In this document: piece by piece, positions 1 to 7,572 of the stretch
Layout of the letters: every line of letters starts with the position of its first letter
Position numbering within the stretch: the first letter of the stretch is position 1
From: Caballeronia choica
Lineage (GTDB): Bacteria > Pseudomonadota > Gammaproteobacteria > Burkholderiales > Burkholderiaceae
NCBI RefSeq assembly: GCF_001544535.1
Contig: NZ_FCON02000044.1
Location: forward strand, 1 to 57,294
Reading direction: 5' to 3'
DNA: 57,294 nucleotides
Position numbers and translations under genes: made by a program
Notes under the pieces: model-generated
Told to the model about the DNA's origin: nothing
Database searches by the model: none
Seen by the model: only the letters and a program-made list of their open reading frames with translations

Positions 1-149
1 TAGGCATCGGGCATCCAGTCCTGCGGCTCGATCTTGCCGTCGGCCTGCATCACGGCGTCGAAGCGTTGCTGCTCGGGGGAGGCGTTGGCATCGGGCGATG
101 TGCCGAGAGACTGGACGTTGCCGGGGATATCGAGGGATTGGGTGTACAT
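1..149 (-). CDS. paaA: 1,2-phenylacetyl-CoA epoxidase subunit PaaA (N-terminal part)
   Basis: The first 49 codons of the catalytic alpha subunit of the phenylacetyl-CoA epoxidase (PaaABCDE), which opens aerobic phenylacetate degradation. The protein starts MYTQSLDIPG and contains RFDAVMQADGKIEPQDWMP, a stretch I recognise as the PaaA N-terminus. The ATG at 149 is preceded by an AAGGAAC ribosome-binding site. The gene runs off the left edge, so the diiron ligands are not visible. The PaaR-type operator directly upstream supports the call. Confidence 0.9.
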   Translation of the reverse strand, partial: MYTQSLDIPGNVQSLGTSPDANASPEQQRFDAVMQADGKIEPQDWMPDA

Positions 150-181
150 CACTGTTCCTTGGTTGGGGAGCGAGTGAAGCG

Positions 182-210
182 ATTATATCCAGACCGACCG
201 GTCGGTTAAT
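182..210 (-). promoter_or_regulatory. paaA promoter with PaaR-type (TetR) operator
   Basis: ACCGACCGGTCGGT at 193-206 is a perfect 14-bp palindrome. It matches the site I know for the betaproteobacterial TetR-type PaaR repressor, which is released by phenylacetyl-CoA. On the minus strand a perfect TATAAT lies at 187-182 and a TTAACC-like -35 lies about 16 bp upstream, so the palindrome fills the spacer. That position suits repression by steric block. The regulator gene itself is not in the window. Confidence 0.8.
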
Positions 211-416
211 TATTTATTTGATCGGGAATAACCCGTAGATGATTTCTCCACACGAATGATTGACCGTGCGCAAAGCATCAGCGAATGAGCGGGAGACTGC
301 ATGGGCTGAACCGACCGAGGAGTTAAAGCGCGGATGGCGGGCACTGCGGTCGATGAGGGAATGCGGGAGTGGCCAAACCGACTTGACTCACAACGCATGG
401 CGGAGCGGTGCTCCGT

Positions 417-1172
417 TCACATCATGCCGCCAGTGGCACCGGTTGTGCCGCCCGTGCCGGATGAAGGCGCGGACGTGGTTGTGAGGGGATGAGCAGCGCC
501 CGCCGCCGATATCAGCGAGACGGCGGCCGGATCGGGCATGCCATTAGCGTCGATCGCGCCGGCTGTCGCCAGCGCGCCGAGATCGCTGTCGACGCCTGCT
601 TGCCCGACGACAAACGGTGTCGTCAAAAACGCTGGCGCCGTCAGTGTGACCGAATAGCGCGACTGCAGATTCGCGACGACTGCCGATTGCGCAGCCAGCA
701 CATCGGTCTGGTTTGCCAACACCTGCTGGAACCGCGAGTTGCCAGGAAAACCCGCAATCAAGCCGCTCTCGGTCGTGCCGAGTTGTGCAGCGAGGTAGAC
801 GAGCATCAGCTCGGTCTCGGGCGTCGTATTGAAGGTGCCACCGGCAAATCCGAGCGAATGCAGGGTCATGCCGCCGGAGGTCACGGCGAGAATGCACGGA
901 AGCGTGGCGTTGAACGTGATGTTGTAGTGCCCACCGCCGTCGGACAGGGCGGACCCCGATCCCTGCGCGCAAGTGAAGCTGACCATCGCGCTGGCGAGCG
1001 CCTTGCCCGTGGCGGCGGTGCCGGACAGCACGACGCTTGGCGCCACGTTAGCGCCGCTACAGCCATCCAGACCGATACAGGCGTTTCCGCCGCACCCGAC
1101 GAGCGCGGCGAGCGAAGCCACGCAAAGTGCAGCCAACCCGGGGCGAGCCAAACGTGCATCGTCAGTGTTCAT
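417..1172 (-). CDS. Putative lipoprotein of unknown function
   Basis: A 251-residue protein with a short hydrophobic leader ending in a lipobox (ALVGC followed by GG), so it is probably lipid-anchored after the first ~25 residues. The mature part is rich in Ala, Gly, Ser and Thr, has a few scattered Cys, and ends in a Gly/Thr/Ser-rich tail. I recognise no catalytic domain. The ATG at 1172 is chosen because it directly precedes the signal peptide and has an AGGCGG ribosome-binding site; a longer frame upstream would bury the signal. It is divergent from the tautomerase gene. Function unknown. Confidence 0.75.
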   Translation of the reverse strand: MNTDDARLARPGLAALCVASLAALVGCGGNACIGLDGCSGANVAPSVVLSGTAATGKALASAMVSFTCAQGSGSALSDGGGHYNITFNATLPCILAVTSGGMTLHSLGFAGGTFNTTPETELMLVYLAAQLGTTESGLIAGFPGNSRFQQVLANQTDVLAAQSAVVANLQSRYSVTLTAPAFLTTPFVVGQAGVDSDLGALATAGAIDANGMPDPAAVSLISAAGAAHPLTTTSAPSSGTGGTTGATGGMM

Positions 1173-1499
1173 GTCCGCCTGCCATTGATGCGAGGGCATA
1201 AGGAGACCGGTCACATGCAAATGGACCGGTGCCATTTCCAATCTTATGCCCGATGCGCCGAAGCCGCTTGTCACGCCGCACACTTCGCCGCGATATTGCC
1301 ATAGCGCTCGTCAAGCAGTGAAGGTGCGACTACACCTCATATCGCCCGTGCTTGTCCATTTCCATATCGTTCCGAGTGCTGAACAGTGATTTCACGTTCA
1401 GCGCTTCCAGCATGCTGTCTGCGCATCTACACTCAGTCCATCGGTTTATGCGTAGAAGGCGCCGTCCGCTTTCCCTGACCCTGCCAACTGGAGAAGTCA
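1173..1499. other. Divergent intergenic region, no gene seen
   Basis: A 327-bp gap between the lipoprotein (minus) and the tautomerase (plus). It must hold both promoters. I see no convincing -35/-10 pair, inverted repeat or short coding frame. The end carries the GGAGAAG-type ribosome-binding site of the tautomerase. Confidence 0.5.
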
Positions 1500-1889
1500 A
1501 TGCCCATGCTCAAGTTTGATCTCGTCGAAGGCCGCACCGATGAACAAATTCAAACGATGCTCGATGCAGCGCATCGTGCCGTGCTGACAGCTTTCAACGT
1601 GCCCGAGCGCGATCGCTATCAGGTCGTCAATGAGCATAAAGCCTCGCGGATGGTGATCGAGGACACAGGTCTCGGCATCACGCGCACCAACAATGTCGTC
1701 GTCGTGTCCGTTGTTTCCCGCGAGCGTTCGAAGCAAGCGAAGCAGCTTTTCTATAGCGAACTGTGTCGCGAACTCGAAGCAAGCTGTGGCATCAAACCGA
1801 ACGATGTCATGGTTTCGATAACCATCAACGCGGATGTCGACTGGAGCTTCGGCAACGGCGCCGCACAGTTCATCACAGGCGAACTTTGA
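1500..1889 (+). CDS. Tautomerase superfamily protein (malonate-semialdehyde-decarboxylase-like branch)
   Basis: A 129-residue protein starting MPMLKFDL, so processing leaves Pro1, the catalytic base/acid of the tautomerase superfamily. At ~129 residues it is about twice the length of 4-oxalocrotonate tautomerase. The length and the YQVVNEHKASRMV region resemble the MSAD-like branch, whose members hydrate or decarboxylate small unsaturated or beta-keto acids. GGAGAAG lies just before the ATG. The substrate cannot be read from the sequence, and neighbouring genes do not fix a pathway. Confidence 0.85.
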   Translation: MPMLKFDLVEGRTDEQIQTMLDAAHRAVLTAFNVPERDRYQVVNEHKASRMVIEDTGLGITRTNNVVVVSVVSRERSKQAKQLFYSELCRELEASCGIKPNDVMVSITINADVDWSFGNGAAQFITGEL

Positions 1890-2144
1890 GCTTTGAATTC
1901 CATGACAAGGCCAACAGCCTACGCGTTGGCCAGTTATCGAGAGTGTTCACGCTGGGAGCGTGTGCGGTCAATCGACTGGCGGGAAAAACATTCTTTCCCC
2001 CATGGCGTCAACGGCGCGGCGCAAGACATCGGCGCGGAACCGGAAGCCGCCGCTTGCCGGCGACCGGTTCGTCAACTACGATCAAGGCTAACGCCATGTC
2101 AATCGTCACGGCGCCTCGCTGGGTTATGAACGGAGAAGATGACC

Positions 2145-2558
2145 ATGGACGACAAACCTCTGACGCGCGGAATCGACCATCTTGGGCTGACGGTTCGCGA
2201 CCTCAACGTCACGCGCGATTTTTTCATCCAGTGCCTTGGCTGGACCCTGGTCGGAGAGCGTCCTAACTACCCTGCGGCCTTTGTGTCGGATGGCCACGTC
2301 ATGCTGACGCTCTGGCAGGTGACAAATCCCGACGGGCGTGTTGAGTTCGACCGCAAGACCAATGTCGGTCTGCATCACCTCGCGTTACGGGTTGGCAGCG
2401 AAGAAGCGCTCAACGATATCTTTACACGCGTCTCAGGATGGCCCGGCGTGGTGGCCGAGTTCGCACCGGAGAACCTGGGTGAAGGACCGAAGCGGCACAC
2501 GATGGTGTACGAACCCGGCGGCATCCGGCTCGAGTTCGATTTCGACCCGCGCATTTAG
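2145..2558 (+). CDS. VOC (glyoxalase/dioxygenase) family protein
   Basis: A 137-residue protein with two beta-alpha-beta-beta-beta VOC modules. The first opens with IDHLGLTVRDL and the second with GLHHLALRVGS; RLEFDFDPRI closes the sheet. Likely metal ligands are the His of IDHLG, the His of GLHHLAL and the Glu of IRLEF. The family includes glyoxalases, extradiol dioxygenases and fosfomycin-resistance proteins, so the substrate is open. Two ATGs are possible, at 2139 and 2145. GGAGAAG ends at 2138, which leaves no spacer for the first and six bases for the second, so 2145 is preferred. Confidence 0.85.
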   Translation: MDDKPLTRGIDHLGLTVRDLNVTRDFFIQCLGWTLVGERPNYPAAFVSDGHVMLTLWQVTNPDGRVEFDRKTNVGLHHLALRVGSEEALNDIFTRVSGWPGVVAEFAPENLGEGPKRHTMVYEPGGIRLEFDFDPRI

Positions 2559-2944
2559 ACGGTGGGGTCGAAGGTGCAGTTGCGAGGCAGGTTGGGTGCG
2601 CGCTGAAACGTCAGCGGCGCCAGGCTGGGGGTCGCCATTTTCGTGTCTCCATAACCTGATGTGGGTGACAGCAGCCGGCTGGTTTCTCGGCTGCGTGGAA
2701 AGGACAATAGCGGGATGCGCCGCGCCGCCCAATCCCTCCGTCGACATTGACTCTATGTGGGCGACTTAATGGGCTTCCATCGCCCGCGAGCGCTATCCAC
2801 TTTCGCCAATCAATTTCCAACTCGCGAAGCGGCGCTTCTCGACACACAAATTGAAGACCTACGTGACCCGGCCTAGGATTCTGAGTACACGATCCGCTCC
2901 CCGGTGCAGGAGCGAAGCGCTCTAGCCAACCGGAGAGACCCCCC
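2559..2944. promoter_or_regulatory. Upstream region of the CoA-transferase gene with a 13-bp palindrome
   Basis: A 386-bp gap without a recognisable gene. It contains GAAGCGGCGCTTC at 2826-2838, an inverted repeat with 5-bp arms around GGC, about 107 bp before the CoA-transferase start. The same 13 bp recur at 6336-6348 upstream of the SDR. A LysR gene lies beside each target, so the palindrome may be a regulator site; this is inference. Confidence 0.4.
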
Positions 2945-4291
2945 ATGATTGTTTGCAGCAGCGTCGATGCGCTGGACCTGTCGGCCTTGATTCGCGCGGG
3001 CGATGCCGTCGTCTGTAGCCAGGGACTCGCCGAGCCCGTCACGCTGACGCGGGCACTGGTCTCGCAACGCAAGGCGATCGGTCCGATCAGTCTCTTCATC
3101 GGGCCGACGTACAGCGACACCTTCAATACCGCGCATGGCGATTCCATCGCGTTCAGGAGTTATTGCGGCACGGCCGGCAACGCACCGCTTCAGGCCGCGC
3201 GGGTGCTCGACATCGTCCCCGCGCATTACTCCGATCTGCCGCGTCTTTTCGAGCGCGGCATCTTTCCGGCTGACGTCGTCCTGCTGACGCTGAGCGAGCC
3301 TGACGAGCACGGCCGCTTCAACCTGGGGCTGGTCAACGATTACGTCGTCGATGCGGCGCGTCGTGCGCGAGTCGTGATCGCCGAAATCAGCGATCGCATG
3401 CCGCGGGTGTACGGCGCCGAATTGCCAGCCGACATTCGTCCGCATGTCGTCGTGCGCACGTCGCGCGATCCCATGAGCCTGCCACGCAAGGAACTCGACG
3501 ATGCCAGTGAGCAAGACCGCGTCATTGCCCAATCGGTCGCATCGCTGATCCCCGACGGCGCGACGCTCGAGCTTGGAATCGGCACGTTGCCCGATCTGGT
3601 GTTGCAAGCGTTGCACGGCCACCGCGACATCGGCATCCATTCGGGCGTGTTGGGTGACGGCGTCGCGGACCTGATGGAACGCGGCGTGATCAATAACGCT
3701 CGCAAGCCAAACTTTCGCGGCATCAGCGTCGCGGGAATGTTGATGGGAAGCCGGCGCCTGTATGACTTCGCGCATGGCAACAGCAGCGTCTTTCTCGCTG
3801 CTCCAGGCGAAACGCACGACATCGGCGTGTTGCGCGCGATCCCGCATTTCATCGCGATCAACGGCGCGATCGAAATCGATTTGACCGGCCAGGTGAACGC
3901 CGAAACCGTGAATGGCAAATACGTGGGCGCAGTCGGCGGACAGGTCGACTTCGTGCGAGGCGCCAACGGTTCGCCTGGCGGCCGCTCGATCATGCTGCTG
4001 CCAGCTACGGCGCGCAACGGCGCGGTCAGCCGCATCGTCCCCTGTCTGCCGGGCTCGGTCGTCACCACTCCGCGCAGCGACGTCGACATCGTCGTCACCG
4101 AGTGGGGCATCGCCGAACTGCGCGGAAAGAGTCTGAGCGAACGCGCGGTAGCCCTTGCCGCGATTGCCCATCCCGACTTTCGCGAACCACTCGAACGGCT
4201 GGCTTGCGAGACGGGCCCGATACACGTGACCCGAGCCGGAACCTCGATTCAACGATGCCTGCATGACATCGAGGTCCGTGAGCATCCCTGA
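2945..4291 (+). CDS. Acetyl-CoA hydrolase/transferase family protein (class I CoA-transferase)
   Basis: A 448-residue protein of the family containing 4-hydroxybutyrate CoA-transferase and acetyl-CoA hydrolases. It moves CoA between a short acid and an acyl-CoA through a glutamyl-CoA thioester. The second half carries the hallmark AINGAIEIDLTGQVNAE, whose Glu in AIEID is the likely nucleophile, followed by VGAVGGQVDFVRGA. LELGIGTLPD in the middle is the CoA-site region. Length is normal for the family. The LysR gene 148 bp downstream on the same strand is a likely regulator. Donor and acceptor are unknown. Confidence 0.85.
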   Translation: MIVCSSVDALDLSALIRAGDAVVCSQGLAEPVTLTRALVSQRKAIGPISLFIGPTYSDTFNTAHGDSIAFRSYCGTAGNAPLQAARVLDIVPAHYSDLPRLFERGIFPADVVLLTLSEPDEHGRFNLGLVNDYVVDAARRARVVIAEISDRMPRVYGAELPADIRPHVVVRTSRDPMSLPRKELDDASEQDRVIAQSVASLIPDGATLELGIGTLPDLVLQALHGHRDIGIHSGVLGDGVADLMERGVINNARKPNFRGISVAGMLMGSRRLYDFAHGNSSVFLAAPGETHDIGVLRAIPHFIAINGAIEIDLTGQVNAETVNGKYVGAVGGQVDFVRGANGSPGGRSIMLLPATARNGAVSRIVPCLPGSVVTTPRSDVDIVVTEWGIAELRGKSLSERAVALAAIAHPDFREPLERLACETGPIHVTRAGTSIQRCLHDIEVREHP

Positions 4292-4439
4292 AGACAGGAC
4301 ATCTTCAATCGACGCGATCCGCCCCTCTTGCTGACCAAGGGAACTCCAGCACGTATACCCGCCGTTGACCATCAACCCGGCAACGTGATAGCTTTTTGAG
4401 CCAAGGAAAACAATAATAAAAAGTGACTCAGGAGGCGCA

Positions 4440-5438
4440 ATGAACGGGCTCAGCATTCACTCCCTGGTGAGGAAAGTCGATCTCTTCACCTTGAAGCTCT
4501 TTCTCACCGCGATCGAGGAAGGCCAGATCGGCCGGGCCGCGGTGCGCGAGCACATCGCAGCCTCAGCCGCCACCAAGCGCATCCAGGACCTCGAAGATCT
4601 CGCAGGGCTCAAACTGTTGGACCGCAGCCCGAAAGGCGTCGTGCCGAGTGCGGCGGGCGAGGTATTCGCGCGTCACATCCGGATGATGCTCGCCAATCTC
4701 GACGACATGCGTCGCGAAATCGGAGAGTTCACGGAAGGCATTCGCGGCCATGTCGCCATCTGCGCGCCGCGCCTGATGATCACGGGATTCCTGGGTAACG
4801 AGATCGGCGATTTCACGCGGCGCTTCCCGCTGGTGAACATCGAGGTGCGGGAAGACAGCAATGCGAATGCGGTGAAGGCGGTCGCTGCCGGCGACGTCGA
4901 TCTGTCAGTGTTCGTTGCGAACAACGAGTTGCCATGCGACACCATCGACATGGTCGAGTATCGGTCCGACAGGCTGGTCGCCGTGCTGCCGCCGAATCAT
5001 CCGTTGAGCAGCCGGAGCAGTTTGACACTCGAAGAACTGCTCGATCTCGACTTCGTGGCACATCACACGACGGTGATCACCGGCATCCGTCGTGCGGCGA
5101 TCGGCATTGGCCGGGAACTTCACGTGAAGTTAAGCGTGAACACGGTTGAATCCGCGCGCAGCCTCGTCAGAGCGGGCCTCGGCGTTACCGTGCAGCCAGG
5201 ATGCATGCTGTCCGTGGAAGATCAGGCGCAACTCGCGGCGGTGCCACTCGACGGCGACTGGGCGAAGCTCAGTCATTGCATCGGGACGCTGCGCGGCCGT
5301 TCGTTGACGGCCGCCGCCAAAGCGCTGATCGATCAGCTCACGTCGCATGCGTCGGCGTTGACGGCAGAAGGCAACGCACCACCGCCGCATTCAGGCGCAG
5401 ACGGCGAACGCATACCGACGAACCCGCTTGCGCATTGA
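4440..5438 (+). CDS. LysR family transcriptional regulator
   Basis: A 332-residue LysR protein. The N-terminal winged helix-turn-helix spans about residues 15-75 (DLFTLKLFLTAIEEGQIGRA, then RIQDLEDLAGLKLLDRS). A periplasmic-binding-like effector domain follows, including GHVAICAPRLMITGF. The ATG is preceded by AGGAGG. It reads in the same direction as the CoA-transferase gene upstream and converges on the SDR downstream. The C-terminal 30 residues are polar and low-complexity, so the protein is slightly longer than most of the family. Effector unknown. Confidence 0.9.
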   Translation: MNGLSIHSLVRKVDLFTLKLFLTAIEEGQIGRAAVREHIAASAATKRIQDLEDLAGLKLLDRSPKGVVPSAAGEVFARHIRMMLANLDDMRREIGEFTEGIRGHVAICAPRLMITGFLGNEIGDFTRRFPLVNIEVREDSNANAVKAVAAGDVDLSVFVANNELPCDTIDMVEYRSDRLVAVLPPNHPLSSRSSLTLEELLDLDFVAHHTTVITGIRRAAIGIGRELHVKLSVNTVESARSLVRAGLGVTVQPGCMLSVEDQAQLAAVPLDGDWAKLSHCIGTLRGRSLTAAAKALIDQLTSHASALTAEGNAPPPHSGADGERIPTNPLAH

Positions 5439-5460
5439 ATTGATCACATGCCACCGCCGC

Positions 5461-6243
5461 TCACCAGCCGCCGAATGACAGGCCGCCGTTCACGCTGATC
5501 GTCTGCCCCGTGACCTGGGCCGATTCCTCCGACGAGAGGAACACGGCGACCCGTGCCACTTCTTCCGCGGTAGGCGGTCGTCCGGAAGGGAAACGCTCGA
5601 CCAGCTTGCTAAAAAGACGATGCTGGAAGTTTTCCTGCGCGAAGATGCGTTCCCACGAGGGCGTATCGGAGGTCAGCGTCAACGAGACGCTATTCACGCG
5701 AATCTTCCATCGCGAGAATTCCTTCGCAAGCGCCTTGGTCATCAGGATGACGCTTGCACCGACCGCACCGACGATCGACTCGCCCGGCGTCGGATGCCGG
5801 CCGGCATCGGTGCCGACCATCACGACCGCGCCGCCGCGAGTCTTCAGGTGTGGCACCGCCGCGTGGACCGGAAAGATGCGCGCGAAAAAGCGTGATTCGA
5901 ACGCTTCCACCAGTTGCGCACCGGTCATGTCGGCGAAGGGCATCGGGCTGACCGATCCCTGCGCGCCAGAACTCACGACGATATCGATGCCGCCGTTGAT
6001 GCTTGCGGCCGTCTCGGCCAGGCGGGTCGCCGCCGCGTAGTCAGCGCAATCGCCGAGGGCGTAGCTGACGCGGTCGGAAATCGAGCGCAGGCCGGCGACG
6101 GCTTTTTCCGCGGATTCCTGGGTTCTGCTGTTGATGACGACGATCGCACCGCTCGCGGCAAGCTTCTCGGCGATTCGCAATCCCAGCCCGCCGGATGCGC
6201 CCGTTACCAGTGCTACCTTGTCTTCGAAATCGGCATATCGCAC
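5461..6243 (-). CDS. SDR-fold protein lacking the catalytic Tyr-Lys pair
   Basis: A 260-residue Rossmann protein starting at a GTG with a good AGGAGA site; a longer upstream frame is rejected because homology begins at RYADFEDKVALVTGASGG. The nucleotide motif TGASGGLG and the C-terminal VTGQTISVNGGLSFGG are classic SDR features. Where the family has YxxxK, this protein reads VGAVG (in SIVGAVGASVILMTKALAKE), so both Tyr and Lys are lost; the usual Ser region reads VGTDAG. It may bind a dinucleotide without normal SDR chemistry. It is divergent from a LysR gene. Confidence 0.85.
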   Translation of the reverse strand: MRYADFEDKVALVTGASGGLGLRIAEKLAASGAIVVINSRTQESAEKAVAGLRSISDRVSYALGDCADYAAATRLAETAASINGGIDIVVSSGAQGSVSPMPFADMTGAQLVEAFESRFFARIFPVHAAVPHLKTRGGAVVMVGTDAGRHPTPGESIVGAVGASVILMTKALAKEFSRWKIRVNSVSLTLTSDTPSWERIFAQENFQHRLFSKLVERFPSGRPPTAEEVARVAVFLSSEESAQVTGQTISVNGGLSFGGW

Positions 6244-6335
6244 GATCTGTCTCCTGTATGTTTGTGGGTTTTGCCAAACACGCGGCTTAGGAAGATCGTA
6301 GAGCCGACCCAACCACGACTCAATGAGTGAGTCAC

Positions 6336-6348
6336 GAAGCGGCGCTTC
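6336..6348. promoter_or_regulatory. 13-bp palindrome GAAGCGGCGCTTC (second copy)
   Basis: Identical to the sequence at 2826-2838, extending to a shared CGAAGCGGCGCTTCTC. It lies about 93 bp upstream of the SDR start codon at 6243. Two exact copies in front of two genes of one neighbourhood suggest a common protein-binding site. Confidence 0.4.
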
Positions 6349-6394
6349 TCTTTCCAAGAAGTACACGTCCCGCTTTGCTTCGCGAAGGCCTGAT

Positions 6395-6426
6395 CTCAAA
6401 CCTGTACGCTAACGTACAGGTTTGAG
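6395..6426. promoter_or_regulatory. Perfect 14-bp inverted repeat in a divergent promoter
   Basis: Arms CTCAAACCTGTACG and CGTACAGGTTTGAG are separated by CTAA. The repeat sits between the SDR start (6243, minus) and the LysR start (6560, plus). The symmetry and 32-bp length fit an operator for a dimeric regulator. The sequence is more TetR-like than a T-N11-A LysR box, yet no TetR gene is near. Confidence 0.55.
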
Positions 6427-6559
6427 TATAATTGGGGCACTCCACGCCTGGCCGTCAGACGCGATCCTCTCAGCAAGATATCGACAACCCCTCGCGAAGG
6501 TCTGCATCGAGCCATTTCAATCATGCGCGAAGCGCACCACACCGCGGAGTAACCGAACC

Positions 6560-7495
6560 GTGGACACACTCACGAACATGCGGATCTTCGCTCGCGTAGC
6601 GGAAGAAGGCAGCTTCACCATCGCAGCGCGTCGCATGGACCTCACGACACCCGCCGTGTCACGCGCGATCACCGCCCTCGAAACGTATCTGCGCGCTCGC
6701 CTGATCAATCGAAGCACGCGCAGGCTCGTCCTCACCGAAGCGGGAATTCGCTATCTGCAGCGTTGTGAACAGATTCTCGCGTTCGTCGATCAGGCCGAAG
6801 CCGAGGCCGCCGACGCCCAGGTCAGTCCGACCGGCCAGCTCCGCATCCACGCGACGGCCAGCTTCGGCCGGACCTATGTCACGCCCGCCATCGTTCGCTA
6901 CAAGCAACGCTATCCAGCGGTGTCGGTGGACCTCACTCTGTCGCAGCATGTGCCCGACATCATCGACGAGGGATACGATGTCAGCGTGCAACTGACAACC
7001 ACTGACCTGCCCGATTCCAGCCTCGTCGCGCACCGGCTGGGTACGTTGCACAGCGTGTTGTGCGCAGCGCCCGCGTATCTGAGCGAACATGGCGCGCCAC
7101 AAAGCGCTCAGGCCTTGTCGCGACATGCATGCTTCCAGTTCGTATCGGCCGTCTACGCCAACGACCGCTGGCTGCTCGAAGGGCCACATGGTGTTGAATC
7201 CGTGAATCTTTCGGAAGCGGGTTTTCGGACCAATTCGGCCGACGCGCTGGCGGTGGCCCTGAAGGAAGGAATCGGCATTGGGGCATTGCCGATGTCGACG
7301 GCGGTTTCAGCGGTGCGCGATGGCTCTCTGGCCCGGGTTCTGCCGGCCTACCGTCTTCAGCCACTCACGGCATACGCGCTCTATACCTCGCGCCGTTATC
7401 TCGACGCCAAGACGAAGACCTTTGTCGAGTTCCTGCAGCAGTTCATCCCAACGATGCTGGAAGCGCATGAGGCAGGTCTGCGGGACATGGCGTAG
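6560..7495 (+). CDS. LysR family transcriptional regulator (CrgA-like)
   Basis: A 311-residue LysR protein. The GTG at 6560 is chosen because it gives the family-typical start VDTLTNMRIFARVAEEGSF; an open frame extends upstream without homology. The helix-turn-helix (FTIAARRMDLTTPAVSRAIT) and the following LETYLRARLINRSTRRLVLTE are canonical. The effector domain starts near GQLRIHATASFGRTYV. It is divergent from the catalytically unusual SDR, its most likely target, with a perfect inverted repeat between the two. Confidence 0.9.
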   Translation: MDTLTNMRIFARVAEEGSFTIAARRMDLTTPAVSRAITALETYLRARLINRSTRRLVLTEAGIRYLQRCEQILAFVDQAEAEAADAQVSPTGQLRIHATASFGRTYVTPAIVRYKQRYPAVSVDLTLSQHVPDIIDEGYDVSVQLTTTDLPDSSLVAHRLGTLHSVLCAAPAYLSEHGAPQSAQALSRHACFQFVSAVYANDRWLLEGPHGVESVNLSEAGFRTNSADALAVALKEGIGIGALPMSTAVSAVRDGSLARVLPAYRLQPLTAYALYTSRRYLDAKTKTFVEFLQQFIPTMLEAHEAGLRDMA

Positions 7496-7572
7496 CGCAT
7501 GTCGACGAGCCCGGCGCCAGCCATGCTCCACCGCGTTTTCGCGCGCTGCCGGGCGAGAACGCGCTTCCTTCT

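Noticed and set aside
1893-2129. Short plus-strand frame between the tautomerase and the VOC gene
   Set aside because: No ribosome-binding site and no family resemblance; composition is like non-coding DNA.
7496-7572. Imperfect hairpin between the convergent LysR and synthetase genes as a terminator
   Set aside because: The stem needs a wobble pair and there is no T-tract on either strand, so it was not listed.
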